7,035 nucleotides of DNA from Trichodesmium sp. MAG_R04 (GCA_023356515.1 JAKQYG010000222.1:1-7035); one strand, 5' to 3'. Positions 1 through 5,860 are shown, counted from the first letter of the stretch. Program-made: numbers and translations. Notes: generated by a model not told the origin, from the sequence alone.

Positions 1-2
1 AC

Positions 3-98
3 TTGAATGCAGCGTTAAATTTAGCTATGGCGGTCAGTTCGACCGTGACAGCTTGTGGACTGGATAACGCCGACGTTGCCAGAATGAAGCAGGAATAG
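3..98 (+). pseudogene. tnpB: C-terminal fragment of TnpB (IS200/IS605-type RNA-guided nuclease)
   Basis: The plus-strand frame opening at the window edge reads NAALNLAMAVSSTV, then TACGLDNADVARMKQE and a TAG at 96-98. This is the segment that follows the last RuvC aspartate in TnpB proteins, including the common Asn-Ala-Ala-x-Asn-Leu start and an Ala-Cys-Gly near the end. The rest of the gene lies left of the window, so I cannot tell whether the full gene is intact or only a remnant. It is more GC-rich than the surrounding AT-rich spacers, as IS genes here tend to be. Its stop codon faces the stop of a second, oppositely oriented tnpB only 17 bp away, so two elements ended up tail to tail. 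Family identity is by recognition of the conserved tail, not by a search. Confidence 0.7.
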
Positions 99-212
99 AA
101 CAGATAATCATAGATTTATAATAGATTATCATAGGTTTCTAAGAACGGTATATAGACCGCGACCCAGACTGACACTGCTCCTCCCGCAGCCAAAATGTTT
201 AAAATGCCCGTT

Positions 213-317
213 TATAGCAGTCGAAGCAAAGGTTAGGACATTACTAAATGCTGAAATTCAGTCAGAGATTACTTCTGACTTCTTACTTACCCGTAGTGCT
301 ATACTTCGACTGCTATA
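213..317. mobile_element. 105-bp MITE with 14-bp terminal inverted repeats, inserted in tnpB
   Basis: The ends are perfect inverted repeats: TATAGCAGTCGAAG at 213-226 and its reverse complement at 304-317. The element lies between the codons for HHDRD and ILNILAAG of the minus-strand tnpB remnant, so it clearly interrupts a formerly continuous sequence. Taking the outer TA as a duplicated target leaves 12-bp inverted repeats, which fits the TA-targeting IS630/Tc1-mariner style of MITE; that family assignment is inference. The interior has no ORF and cannot code for a transposase. Confidence 0.75.
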
Positions 318-618
318 TGTCCCTGTCATGGTGACCACCACATTCAGGACAATCCCACTCTCTAATATTTAGAGGTAATTTTTCTACTACATAACCACAA
401 TTAGAGCAAAGTTCTGAACTAGGAAAGTATCTATCAATCTTGATTAATTCACCTCCATATCATTGGGCCTTATAATCTAATTGCCTGACTAATTCTCCCC
501 AATTAGCATCACTTATTGCTCTAGATAATTTATGCTTCTTGACCTATTTCTTTACGGCTAAATCCTCAACTAGAATAGTTTGATTTTCTCTAATTATTTG
601 AGTGGTTAGCTTATGGGT

Positions 619-872
619 TTGACATCCTCCCAGGCCTAAAGGCACCGGGTAACAACCGACCCGTAGCTCCGATACGGGTTGACGTTTCACGGGCTGCCAC
701 TACTTTGGCAGTAGTCTTACACTTGCCGACCCGTCCATTTTTTGTCTCGGTATGCCCACCCGCGACTAATATATTTCCTGTGAACTAAAAACCAACAAGG
801 ACTAGACCAGTGAAAAAAAAATTAACTAAAAAGTCCCCCGCTTATGGGCAAGGCTTTAAACCCAATCTTTCG
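619..872 (-). mobile_element. Transposase-less IS200/IS605-type element, copy A (complete)
   Basis: On the minus strand the element begins right after a TTAC (876-873) and ends in TCAA (622-619). These are the left-target and right-end tetranucleotides known from IS608-type single-strand transposons. Joining 873 to 618 restores the tnpB frame: LDY then THKLTT. The right end carries a hairpin around CCTAAAGG (plus strand, about 628-650), the shape typical of IS200/IS605 right ends and of the 3' part of omega/reRNA. A second hairpin, CTGCCA ... TGGCAG, lies near 694-710. No transposase is encoded. The sequence from about 691 to 872 is repeated in copy D (5048-5225), and both ends are shared with copy B (3551-3723). 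Confidence 0.8.
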
Positions 873-957
873 GTAATCAAGCCTTGAATCTTTAATCTGG
901 GCCTGTATCCTGGAGAATTTCAGTCTGGCTTTTTGATAGTTAAATTTATAAAACAGA

Positions 958-1030
958 TGCGCCCTGCTGGAATCGAACCAGCCTTAAAGCGAATTATGAG
1001 CTCGCTGCCTCCCCAATCGGCCAAAGGCGC
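958..1030 (-). tRNA. tRNA with anticodon CAU (Ile2-like, or elongator Met)
   Basis: The minus strand folds as a 73-nt cloverleaf. The acceptor is GCGCCTT paired with AGGGCGC (one T-G wobble). The D stem is GCC/GGC, and the anticodon stem GCGAG/TTCGC carries loop CTCATAA (anticodon CAT). The T arm GCTGG/CCAGC has loop TTCGATT, and the discriminator is A at 958. CCA is not encoded; TCTG follows. It is not an initiator: position 1 pairs with 72 and the anticodon stem lacks three consecutive G-C pairs. C4-G69, C5-G68 and the CTCATAA loop favour tRNA-Ile2, whose C34 is converted to lysidine by TilS, over elongator Met, but this is not decisive. The D loop is short by a base and the variable loop is 6 nt. 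A tnpB remnant starts a few bases beyond its 3' end. Confidence 0.85.
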
Positions 1031-1039
1031 CTATCATTG

Positions 1040-1069
1040 ATTATATATTAACCAGTCTGAGAAAGACAA
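1040..1069 (-). promoter_or_regulatory. Probable sigma-70 promoter of the tRNA
   Basis: On the minus strand there is a perfect -10 box, TATAAT, at 1045-1040. A -35-like TTGTCT at 1069-1064 lies 18 bp upstream. This would place the transcript start a few bases before the tRNA 5' end at 1030, as expected for a short tRNA leader. Confidence 0.5.
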
Positions 1070-1160
1070 GTCATATTAATAATATACAATTAATCTTTAG
1101 ATAGTCAAGTAATATCTAAGTTAAAAGTTTATAAATTAATTAGATTAGTTAACTTATACT

Positions 1161-1182
1161 ATATCATACTACCATATCATAC
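1161..1182 (+). repeat. Direct repeat ATATCATAC upstream of the 1218 gene
   Basis: The nonamer ATATCATAC occurs at 1161-1169 and again at 1174-1182, a 13-bp period, just after a TATACT (1155-1160) that could be a -10 box. No good -35 box is visible. The repeat lies 35-57 bp before the start codon at 1218. It could be a regulator site or chance in very AT-rich DNA. Confidence 0.25.
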
Positions 1183-1217
1183 AAAAAAAATAAAACCATA
1201 CCTCAGACAAAAAACCT

Positions 1218-1886
1218 ATGAATTCTAGTATTTTCCTTACTCTAGGTCTCCTGACTCTAATGTTTGGTGCTGGTTTGAGTAGTGCTTCTTGGGGATTTAA
1301 ACTAGGTAGGGAAGCTTTAAAAGGAATTACTCAACCAGATACTCGTCCCACTAATAATTTGACAGGTGCTCAAGGTAATTTAAATCGTCGAGAAGAACTA
1401 TTTTTTCTAAAAGAGGACAAAATTATTAAGAATGTAAAAAATATTATTACAAATGGTGGAGTAGTAGAAGAAAAAACTGCTAAAGAAGACTCCCAGGAAA
1501 AACAAGGTAAAACAAAGTCTAATCAAAAAACCCAGACTAAGCAAACTTTTCCGATTATTAGTAGTGATGCTGGGGTAGTGTTAGAAGTTTATGATATACG
1601 TAGGTGGGGTAACTCTCTAGTCTTGGATGTTAATTTAAAAAATCAAGGAGACACAGCTGTAAGATTCTTATACAGTTTTTTGAATATTACAGATGAACAA
1701 GGAAGAGTACTTAGCGCCAGTACAGAGGATTTACCAGGAGAGCTCCCACCAAATGCTACAAGATATTATGGAAGAATTACAATCCCGGTTACTTTGTTAA
1801 ATAATGCTAAAGAACTTTCCCTAGAACTTACAGATTATCCAGATCAAAAGTTAAATTTGAAAATACCTAAAATTCAAATAGATTAA
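1218..1886 (+). CDS. Conserved cyanobacterial protein of unknown function, N-terminal membrane anchor
   Basis: The 222-residue product has one hydrophobic segment at about residues 4-28 (a signal anchor or uncleaved signal peptide). A short conserved-looking stretch, GREALKGITQPDTRP, follows at about 30-44. Then comes a Lys/Glu/Gln-rich, probably disordered linker (about 60-110) and a beta-rich C-terminal domain (about 113-222) with alternating hydrophobic strands (VVLEVYDIRRW, LVLDVNLKNQG). This resembles an Ig-like or DUF4352-style fold, but that is an impression only. I recognise the N-terminus as a type found in cyanobacterial hypotheticals; no function is known to me. The domain is probably periplasmic or lumenal. 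No Shine-Dalgarno is visible before the ATG, which is common in AT-rich cyanobacteria. The next gene begins 104 bp downstream on the same strand, so cotranscription is possible. Confidence 0.8.
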   Translation: MNSSIFLTLGLLTLMFGAGLSSASWGFKLGREALKGITQPDTRPTNNLTGAQGNLNRREELFFLKEDKIIKNVKNIITNGGVVEEKTAKEDSQEKQGKTKSNQKTQTKQTFPIISSDAGVVLEVYDIRRWGNSLVLDVNLKNQGDTAVRFLYSFLNITDEQGRVLSASTEDLPGELPPNATRYYGRITIPVTLLNNAKELSLELTDYPDQKLNLKIPKIQID

Positions 1887-1986
1887 TTTGATTTTTAATT
1901 TTGCTGTAATATCGTCTCATTAATTAGCCATAATAAAAATGGTTTTTTCTTTTAAATTGCTCTCTATAGAAGCAGGAAGTAAACAT

Positions 1987-2013
1987 TAAAATGTCACTAT
2001 TTGTGACATTTTA
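1987..2013. promoter_or_regulatory. Perfect 11-bp inverted repeat over the start codon of the CNNM/CorC gene
   Basis: TAAAATGTCAC at 1987-1997 is followed by a 5-nt spacer (TATTT) and the exact reverse complement at 2003-2013. The annotated ATG (1991) lies inside the left arm. A candidate ribosome site, AGGA at 1974-1977, lies just upstream. As RNA it would be a hairpin hiding the start codon; as DNA it is a good dimeric-repressor operator. If translation instead begins at the Met codon at 2024 (residue 12), the palindrome is wholly in the 5' leader. Confidence 0.6.
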
Positions 2014-3520
2014 TATCATTTGTATGGAGCAGATACCAGGCTTAGATCTACTGTCGCGACTTTTGTTAGTATTTTTACTAATTACTATTAATGCATTTTT
2101 TGTGCTGGCAGAATTCTCTATTGTTTCTGTGCGAAGGTCACGCATTAACCAATTAGTAGATGCAGGTGATGTCCAAGCAAAAATTGTTCAGCAACTTCAA
2201 CAACGTATAGAACGACTTCTCTCAACAACTCAATTAGGTATTACTTTATCTAGTTTTGCTTTAGGTTGGATCAGTGAAGGAACTATGGCAGTAATTGTTA
2301 GAGAAGCTATAGTAGAGTTACCAATACCTATCCATATTCGTCAAGCGATCGCTCACTCCGTAGCTATTCCTATTGTTACCTTTTTTATTTTAGCTTACCT
2401 GCAAATAGTACTAGGAGAATTATTCCCAAAGTCAGTAGCACTAATCTATTCAGAACAGTTATCCAGATTATTAGGGCCCCTGAGTATAGTTATCTCTCGT
2501 TTTTTTAATCCATTTATTTGGGCTTTAAATCAATCTACTCGTTGGTTATTAAAACTTGTGGGAATTAGATATACTGGTAGTGCCTGGAAAGCGCCTGTTA
2601 CTCCAGAAGAATTGCAATTAATTATCTCTACCTCTAGTGAATCAACAGGTTTAGAAGCAGAAGAACGACAACTACTTAATAATGTATTTGAACTTGGGGA
2701 AGTATTAGCTGTAGAAATTATGGTTCCACGGACAAATATAGATACTATTTATAGTACAGCTACTTTTCAAGATTTGTTAGATGAAATTAAGGTATCTGGT
2801 CATTCCAGATATCCTGTAGTTGGTGAATCAATAGATGATATTCAGGGTATTATTGACTTTAAAGAACTACTAAAACCTTTAGGACAAGGATTATTATCCC
2901 CACAAACTTCTATTTTTGCTTGGGTTCGCCCTGCAAGATTTGTTTCTGAACAAACTTATCTGAATGAATTACTATCATTGATGCAACGAATGCGTCAAAT
3001 TCGAAACTGTCCTCAGCATTCAGAAATGGTAATAGTAGTAGATGAGTTTGGTGGAACTTCTGGATTAATTACACGAGAGGACTTGATTTCTGAAATTATT
3101 AGTGGTGATAGTCATGAAGTAACAGATACTGAAGAATTTGCCTTACAAATGTTAGATGATAATACATTTATTGTACAGGCACAGTTAAGTGTTGAAGAAG
3201 TAAATAAATTATTAAATTTAGATTTACCAATAACTGAAGATTATCATACTGTGGGAGGTTTTTTGATTTATCAATTGCAAAAAATTCCTACTCAAGGAGA
3301 GAAGTTGCGCTACAAAAATCTTGAATTTACAGTTATCTCTGCTGAAGGTCAGCGTCTAGATCAAATCAGTGTTTGTCAATTAAAAGATTTAGAATCCGAG
3401 CAAACTTTCAATCTGGTTTCAGAAGATCAACCAGGAGAAAAAGGAAATCTCATTTCATCAGATGAACTAATTAATAATTTCTCTTCTCAACTAGACATTG
3501 ATAGTTATGATATTAATTAA
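1991..3520 (+). CDS. CNNM/CBS-pair/CorC_HlyC membrane protein (hemolysin-C-like, putative ion transporter)
   Basis: The 509-residue protein has the full domain order of the CNNM/CorC (TlyC/HlyC-related) family. The N-terminal CNNM membrane domain (about 16-195) has hydrophobic helices near 20-45, 82-100, 122-146 and 160-190, with the conserved GELFPK near 142-147. Two CBS repeats follow: about 243-300, opening MVPRTNIDTI, and about 313-372, with DEFGGTSGLITREDL. The CorC_HlyC domain is about 385-465. Family members are linked to Mg2+/Co2+ or Na+ transport; the name hemolysin is historical. The CBS pair usually binds an adenine nucleotide. The last 45 residues are an acidic tail. The start is uncertain: ATG 1991 has an AGGA 13 bp upstream but sits in an inverted repeat, while the ATG at 2024 would give an N-terminus (MEQIPGLD) more usual before the first helix. 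Confidence 0.9.
   Translation: MSLFVTFYIICMEQIPGLDLLSRLLLVFLLITINAFFVLAEFSIVSVRRSRINQLVDAGDVQAKIVQQLQQRIERLLSTTQLGITLSSFALGWISEGTMAVIVREAIVELPIPIHIRQAIAHSVAIPIVTFFILAYLQIVLGELFPKSVALIYSEQLSRLLGPLSIVISRFFNPFIWALNQSTRWLLKLVGIRYTGSAWKAPVTPEELQLIISTSSESTGLEAEERQLLNNVFELGEVLAVEIMVPRTNIDTIYSTATFQDLLDEIKVSGHSRYPVVGESIDDIQGIIDFKELLKPLGQGLLSPQTSIFAWVRPARFVSEQTYLNELLSLMQRMRQIRNCPQHSEMVIVVDEFGGTSGLITREDLISEIISGDSHEVTDTEEFALQMLDDNTFIVQAQLSVEEVNKLLNLDLPITEDYHTVGGFLIYQLQKIPTQGEKLRYKNLEFTVISAEGQRLDQISVCQLKDLESEQTFNLVSEDQPGEKGNLISSDELINNFSSQLDIDSYDIN
2345..2352. other. HIP1 octamer GCGATCGC
   Basis: A single highly-iterated-palindrome site, GCGATCGC, lies inside the CNNM/CorC gene. HIP1 is strongly over-represented in many cyanobacterial genomes, so it mildly supports the phylum call. 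Only one copy was noticed here, which suggests a HIP1-poor lineage. Confidence 0.6.
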
Positions 3521-3550
3521 ACCAGCTTTGTTGTTATGTGCATTACTAAG

Positions 3551-3723
3551 TTGACATCCTACCCGTCCTAAAGGCACGGGATTCGTAACGAGCCCTAGCT
3601 CCTTAGGAGGTTGAGGTTTCACAGGCAAAGGAATTTTAAACTAACGACAGTATAACATATTTATTGAAAAAAATAAACTAAAAAATCCCTCTAGAAGGGT
3701 GACGTTTTAAACCCAATTTTTTG
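3551..3723 (-). mobile_element. Transposase-less IS200/IS605-type element, copy B
   Basis: The boundaries follow the rule seen in copy A. On the minus strand there is a TTAC at 3727-3724, and the element ends in TCAA at 3554-3551. The right-end hairpin is present (CCCGTCCTAAAGGCACGGG, plus strand about 3562-3580). It is followed by an AGCTCC ... GGTTGAGGTTTCACAGGC block matching copy A. The left end shares AAATAAACTAAAAAATCC and TTTTAAACCCAATTTTTTGG with copies A and D. The middle is shorter than in A (173 against 254 bp). It contains no ORF. It sits 30 bp after the CNNM/CorC stop, where it may affect 3'-end formation. Confidence 0.7.
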
Positions 3724-3958
3724 GTAATTAGGGCTTGCTTATAAATATCAAAGCATTGATAGATAAAGCCTAAATTTTGCACTACACAATGTAGGGCAAA
3801 GCATAAGTCAAAAGTAAGGAGAAAATTATAGTAGTCAATAGTATTAAACGATTTAGCAAGTATTTATACTGAAGACCTTCCTAAGAATTTGACTTTTGAA
3901 TAAGTAAAAACCGGGTTGCTGAGTTTGCTTGGGGTAGATCCTGGTAATATTATTTTAT
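3724..3958. other. Gene-free spacer with one imperfect hairpin
   Basis: Together with copy B this makes a stretch of more than 430 bp without a gene. It holds a hairpin at 3775-3801 (TTTTGC and CTACA arms, CAA loop, one A-G mismatch) with no U-run on either strand, so it is not a clear terminator. Near 3906-3936 the CCGGGTTGCTGAG segment resembles a dispersed cyanobacterial repeat from memory. No tRNA, ORF or promoter could be supported. Confidence 0.4.
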
Positions 3959-4339
3959 CTAGCTTGCTTTATGATGTTCAACTTCGATAGTTGTATGAAC
4001 GTTTCCTCGTGGGAAAAAATCACCTTTGATTTTTACTTCTAAAGGGTCGCAAACTCCTACAAAGTCATCTAAAATTTGATTAACTGATTCTTCATGGGAA
4101 ATGTAGAGATCGCGATAACTGTTGATATACAACTTTATAGCTTTTAACTCTACTACTCGTTCATTGGGAATATATTTAATATGAATTGTAGCAAAATCTG
4201 GATAACCAGAAAAAGGACATTTACAGGTAAATTCTGGTAAGCTAATATTGATTTCATAACGTCGTCCTATACGGGGATTTGGAAAAGTAATTAACTCTCC
4301 CTCCAATATATTCCGCTCTCCATATTTAAGTTCTTGCAT
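3959..4339 (-). CDS. queF: NADPH-dependent 7-cyano-7-deazaguanine reductase (preQ0 reductase)
   Basis: QueF reduces the nitrile of preQ0 to the amine of preQ1 with NADPH, a cytosolic step of queuosine tRNA modification. The 126-residue length fits the short single-domain (YkvM) class. Visible signatures are the catalytic cysteine Cys41 in CPFSGYPDFA, with the partner Asp48 seven residues later. The substrate-binding helix reads VELKAIKLYINSYRD (about 63-77), followed by the HEE motif (about 81-83). The C-terminal FFPRGNVHTTIEVEH completes the tunnelling fold. No strong ribosome site is seen before the ATG at 4339. Only about 33 bp of original sequence separates the start from a degraded IS element at 4373, so the native promoter may have been displaced. 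No preQ1 riboswitch aptamer is apparent. No other queuosine gene is in the window. Confidence 0.93.
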   Translation of the reverse strand: MQELKYGERNILEGELITFPNPRIGRRYEINISLPEFTCKCPFSGYPDFATIHIKYIPNERVVELKAIKLYINSYRDLYISHEESVNQILDDFVGVCDPLEVKIKGDFFPRGNVHTTIEVEHHKAS

Positions 4340-4372
4340 ATTTGAGTCTTGAGATAGTTAATTGTTAGTTTT

Positions 4373-4906
4373 ATGACACTCCCCGCCCTAAAGGGTTGAG
4401 AGTTTCCAGCCTGAAGTTTTGTCTTCTATAATAAGAGAGTTTTTCTTAAAGCTACGATATTAATTTAGTACATTAAGTCAGTTAGAGCAAATATGTGTTT
4501 AAGAAAAGGTAGGCATGACGTTTCAGGCTTAAAAATAGACAAGGTCAGTGTAACTAAATGGAGGAGAATGATTTTAACAGAAGTAAAGTTTAAAAGTAAT
4601 AGAAGACTCAGCAAAAGAAGTGGTTAGAAAGATGGACAAACAAATTTGAGAATCTGACCATATCCACTTTTTGATCGAGCATCCCCCCAAATTGGGAATA
4701 TCTTTAAATCGTCAATACTATTAAAGGAGTTTCGAGTAGAATGTATGGTAAAGCTGGGTTTTCGAACACCTTATGGAAAAGGTTATTGTGCAGTCCTAGC
4801 TACTTTGTTTCTTCTGCGGGTGGAGCTTCTTTAGAAGTACTTAAAAAATATATACAAAACCAAGAAAATCAGTGTAGAAGGACGGGATTTTAGACCCAAT
4901 TTTTTT
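4373..4906 (+). mobile_element. Degraded IS200/IS605-type element carrying a tnpA remnant, copy C
   Basis: The left (plus-strand) end has the hairpin motif GACACTCCCCGCCCTAAAGG (4375-4394) seen in copies A and B. The right end has GGGATTTTAGACCCAATTTT (4885-4904), matching the shared AAACCCAATTTTT end of A, B and D. Both terminal tetranucleotides have drifted (TCAT for TCAA; TATC for TTAC on the minus strand). Between them lies a broken Y1 transposase gene. Its layout suggests that A, B and D are internal-deletion relatives of an element of this kind in which tnpA points away from the hairpin end. Boundaries are inferred by analogy. Confidence 0.65.
4493..4893 (+). pseudogene. tnpA: Frameshifted tnpA, IS200/IS605 Y1 (HUH) transposase
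   Basis: Three frames together give a Y1 transposase. Frame 1 (4493-4627) begins MCLRKGRHDVSGLKI and ends in TAG. Frame 2 (4617-4706) reads EVVRKMDKQI, a TGA at 4647-4649, then DHIHFLIEHPPKLGIS with the HUH pair His-Ile-His. Frame 3 (4720-4893) begins IKGVSSRMYGKAGFS, continues through SPSYFVSSAGGASLEVLKKY to the catalytic-tyrosine helix YIQNQ (Tyr at 4849-4851), and stops at TAG 4891-4893. The core catalytic residues are still readable, but at least two frameshifts, one nonsense codon and an internal deletion make it inactive. Intact relatives are about 130-155 aa. A TATAAT at 4427-4432 could be its old promoter. Confidence 0.88.
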
Positions 4907-4983
4907 GATAAACATTAATCAAACAAAATTAAACTATTTGGACATTAAAGTTTATCTCAGTGCATTGAATTTTTTATTGTAGC

Positions 4984-5012
4984 TTGATAAATTTATGTTT
5001 TATTGGTATAAT
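4984..5012 (+). promoter_or_regulatory. Near-consensus sigma-70 promoter ahead of the coiled-coil gene
   Basis: TTGATA at 4984-4989 and TATAAT at 5007-5012 are separated by exactly 17 bp, the best promoter match in the window. The expected start is about 5019. The first downstream gene begins at 5234, so the leader would be about 215 nt and would include the element relic at 5048-5225. Confidence 0.65.
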
Positions 5013-5047
5013 TAAGGCTTATATCCAAGGCTTTTAGCAATGGATTA

Positions 5048-5225
5048 GAGGGTGCTACTTTGACAGTAGTCTTATGCTGGCCTCAATGTCCATTTTTTGT
5101 CTCAGATTGCCCACCCGCGACTAATATATTTCTTGTGAACTAAAAAGCATGATAACATGACCTGTGGAAAAAAATAAACTAAAAAGTCGCTCGCTTATGG
5201 CCGAGGCTTTAAACCCAATTTTTCG
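5048..5225 (-). mobile_element. Transposase-less IS200/IS605-type element, copy D (lacks the hairpin end)
   Basis: The left end on the minus strand follows a TTAC (5229-5226), as in copies A and B. The sequence then matches copy A closely: ATGGC(C/A)GAGGCTTT-type inner block, AATAAACTAAAAAGTC, GACTAATATATTTC, GTCCATTTTTTGTCTC and the ACTTT(G/A)GCAGTAG-type hairpin. The match fades near 5048, so the right end with the CCTAAAGG hairpin and TCAA has been lost. It lies between a strong promoter and the start codon at 5234, only a few bases from the latter. Confidence 0.7.
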
Positions 5226-5233
5226 GTAAAATA

Positions 5234-5860
5234 ATGCCAAATCTTAGCACATCTAGTCAAATTAAACCTAATTCAGAAAATAACTATTCCCCATCTGTAC
5301 CTATTTCTGTATATAGAGAAGCTAGCGCTGAACTACAAGCCACTCAAATGAAGCTAGAATCCCTTAAAGTTCATAATGAACAGTTAATCCAAGAGAATCA
5401 AAAACTTAGAAAAGAAATCGAAAAAGTTATTAACTCTGCAATACAGTTACAAGAAGCTTTGAATACTGCCCAGTCATTCATCCAGTTAGTCGAACCACAA
5501 AAACCTTCTTTTCCTGACTCTCATTCCAGGATTAATACTGTTAGTTCTAATTATTTAAGTTCTGATTTTCAAATAGATTCCCCTGAAATATTACATCCTT
5601 CGCCTTCTTTACCATTTACAGAACCTAGAGGAAAAGAGCCAACTTTTCCAGAACATTTATTTACAGAAGAACCAGACAAAAGTCGCTACAGTAGATTTAC
5701 CAATAGTACGCAAGTATCTAACTTGAAGGGAATATCCTTAGTAGTTGCTTTTTGTTTAATTGTAATTACTGCATTTTTTGTTGGCTATCTAGTAATGCGA
5801 CCAAAATTAACTTCCCCGGCGGGAAGTCCAGCGCTCTTCCGAGGGAGAACGTCAAGATGA
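5234..5860 (+). CDS. Cyanobacterial coiled-coil, single-TM protein of unknown function
   Basis: The 208-residue product opens with a Ser/Asn-rich stretch, then VPISVYREASAELQATQMK (about 22-40). This leads into a heptad-rich coiled coil to about residue 86 (LESLKVHNEQLIQENQKLRK and on). A Pro/Ser-rich, probably disordered region follows (about 88-160), then one transmembrane helix at about 166-188 (LVVAFCLIVITAFFVGYLV) and a short basic tail. The pattern suggests a tail-anchored protein with the coiled coil in the cytoplasm, perhaps an assembly or tethering factor; that is inference. I recall similar cyanobacterial hypotheticals with no assigned role. No Shine-Dalgarno is present, because the sequence just before the ATG is the end of element copy D. 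The last about 14 codons are GC-rich and palindromic, unlike the rest, so the original C-terminus may have been altered. Confidence 0.75.
   Translation: MPNLSTSSQIKPNSENNYSPSVPISVYREASAELQATQMKLESLKVHNEQLIQENQKLRKEIEKVINSAIQLQEALNTAQSFIQLVEPQKPSFPDSHSRINTVSSNYLSSDFQIDSPEILHPSPSLPFTEPRGKEPTFPEHLFTEEPDKSRYSRFTNSTQVSNLKGISLVVAFCLIVITAFFVGYLVMRPKLTSPAGSPALFRGRTSR
5810..5840. repeat. GC-rich overlapping palindromes at the 3' end of the coiled-coil gene
   Basis: ACTTCCC (5810-5816) pairs with GGGAAGT (5821-5827) across a CGGC tetraloop. The same GGAAG (5822-5826) can instead pair with CTTCC (5836-5840), with the palindrome AGCGCT (5829-5834) in the loop. The two structures exclude each other. The block is strikingly GC-rich in an AT-rich gene and looks like a small repeat insertion. 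There is no U-run, so it is not a standard terminator. Confidence 0.4.

Larger units (their letters stand above)
116..953 (-). pseudogene. tnpB: Degenerate tnpB remnant, split by two small inserted elements
   Basis: Reading the minus strand downward, three blocks join into the C-terminal part of a TnpB protein. Block 1 (953-873) contains QKARLKFSRIQAQIKDSR followed by LDY. Block 2 (618-318) starts THKLTTQIIRENQTILVEDL, with the RuvC glutamate in VEDL. It continues through a four-cysteine zinc finger (CSNCGYVV ... CPECGG) to the last RuvC aspartate in HHDRD. Block 3 (211-116) reads ILNILAAGGAVSV and ends at TAA (116-118). The gene is dead: there is an in-frame TAG at 544-546, a TGA at 460-462, a one-base frameshift near 209, and an element inserted at 619-872 and another at 213-317. 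The N-terminal half is missing, and the homology stops against the 3' end of the tRNA at 958. Normal TnpB proteins are about 400 aa; about 155 codons remain. Confidence 0.85.

Noticed and set aside
213..317. A CRISPR-like or toxin-antitoxin locus in the repeat-rich left part
   Set aside because: The repeats are terminal inverted repeats of one MITE and of IS ends; there are no regularly spaced direct repeats and no small ORF pair.
619..957. A novel small RNA gene between tnpB and the tRNA
   Set aside because: The conserved blocks and hairpins are fully explained by copy A of the IS200/IS605-type element and by the flanking tnpB codons.
4340..4400. preQ1 riboswitch upstream of queF
   Set aside because: Only about 33 bp of non-element sequence is present and no aptamer hairpin with an A-rich tail could be recognised; the hairpin there belongs to the IS end.
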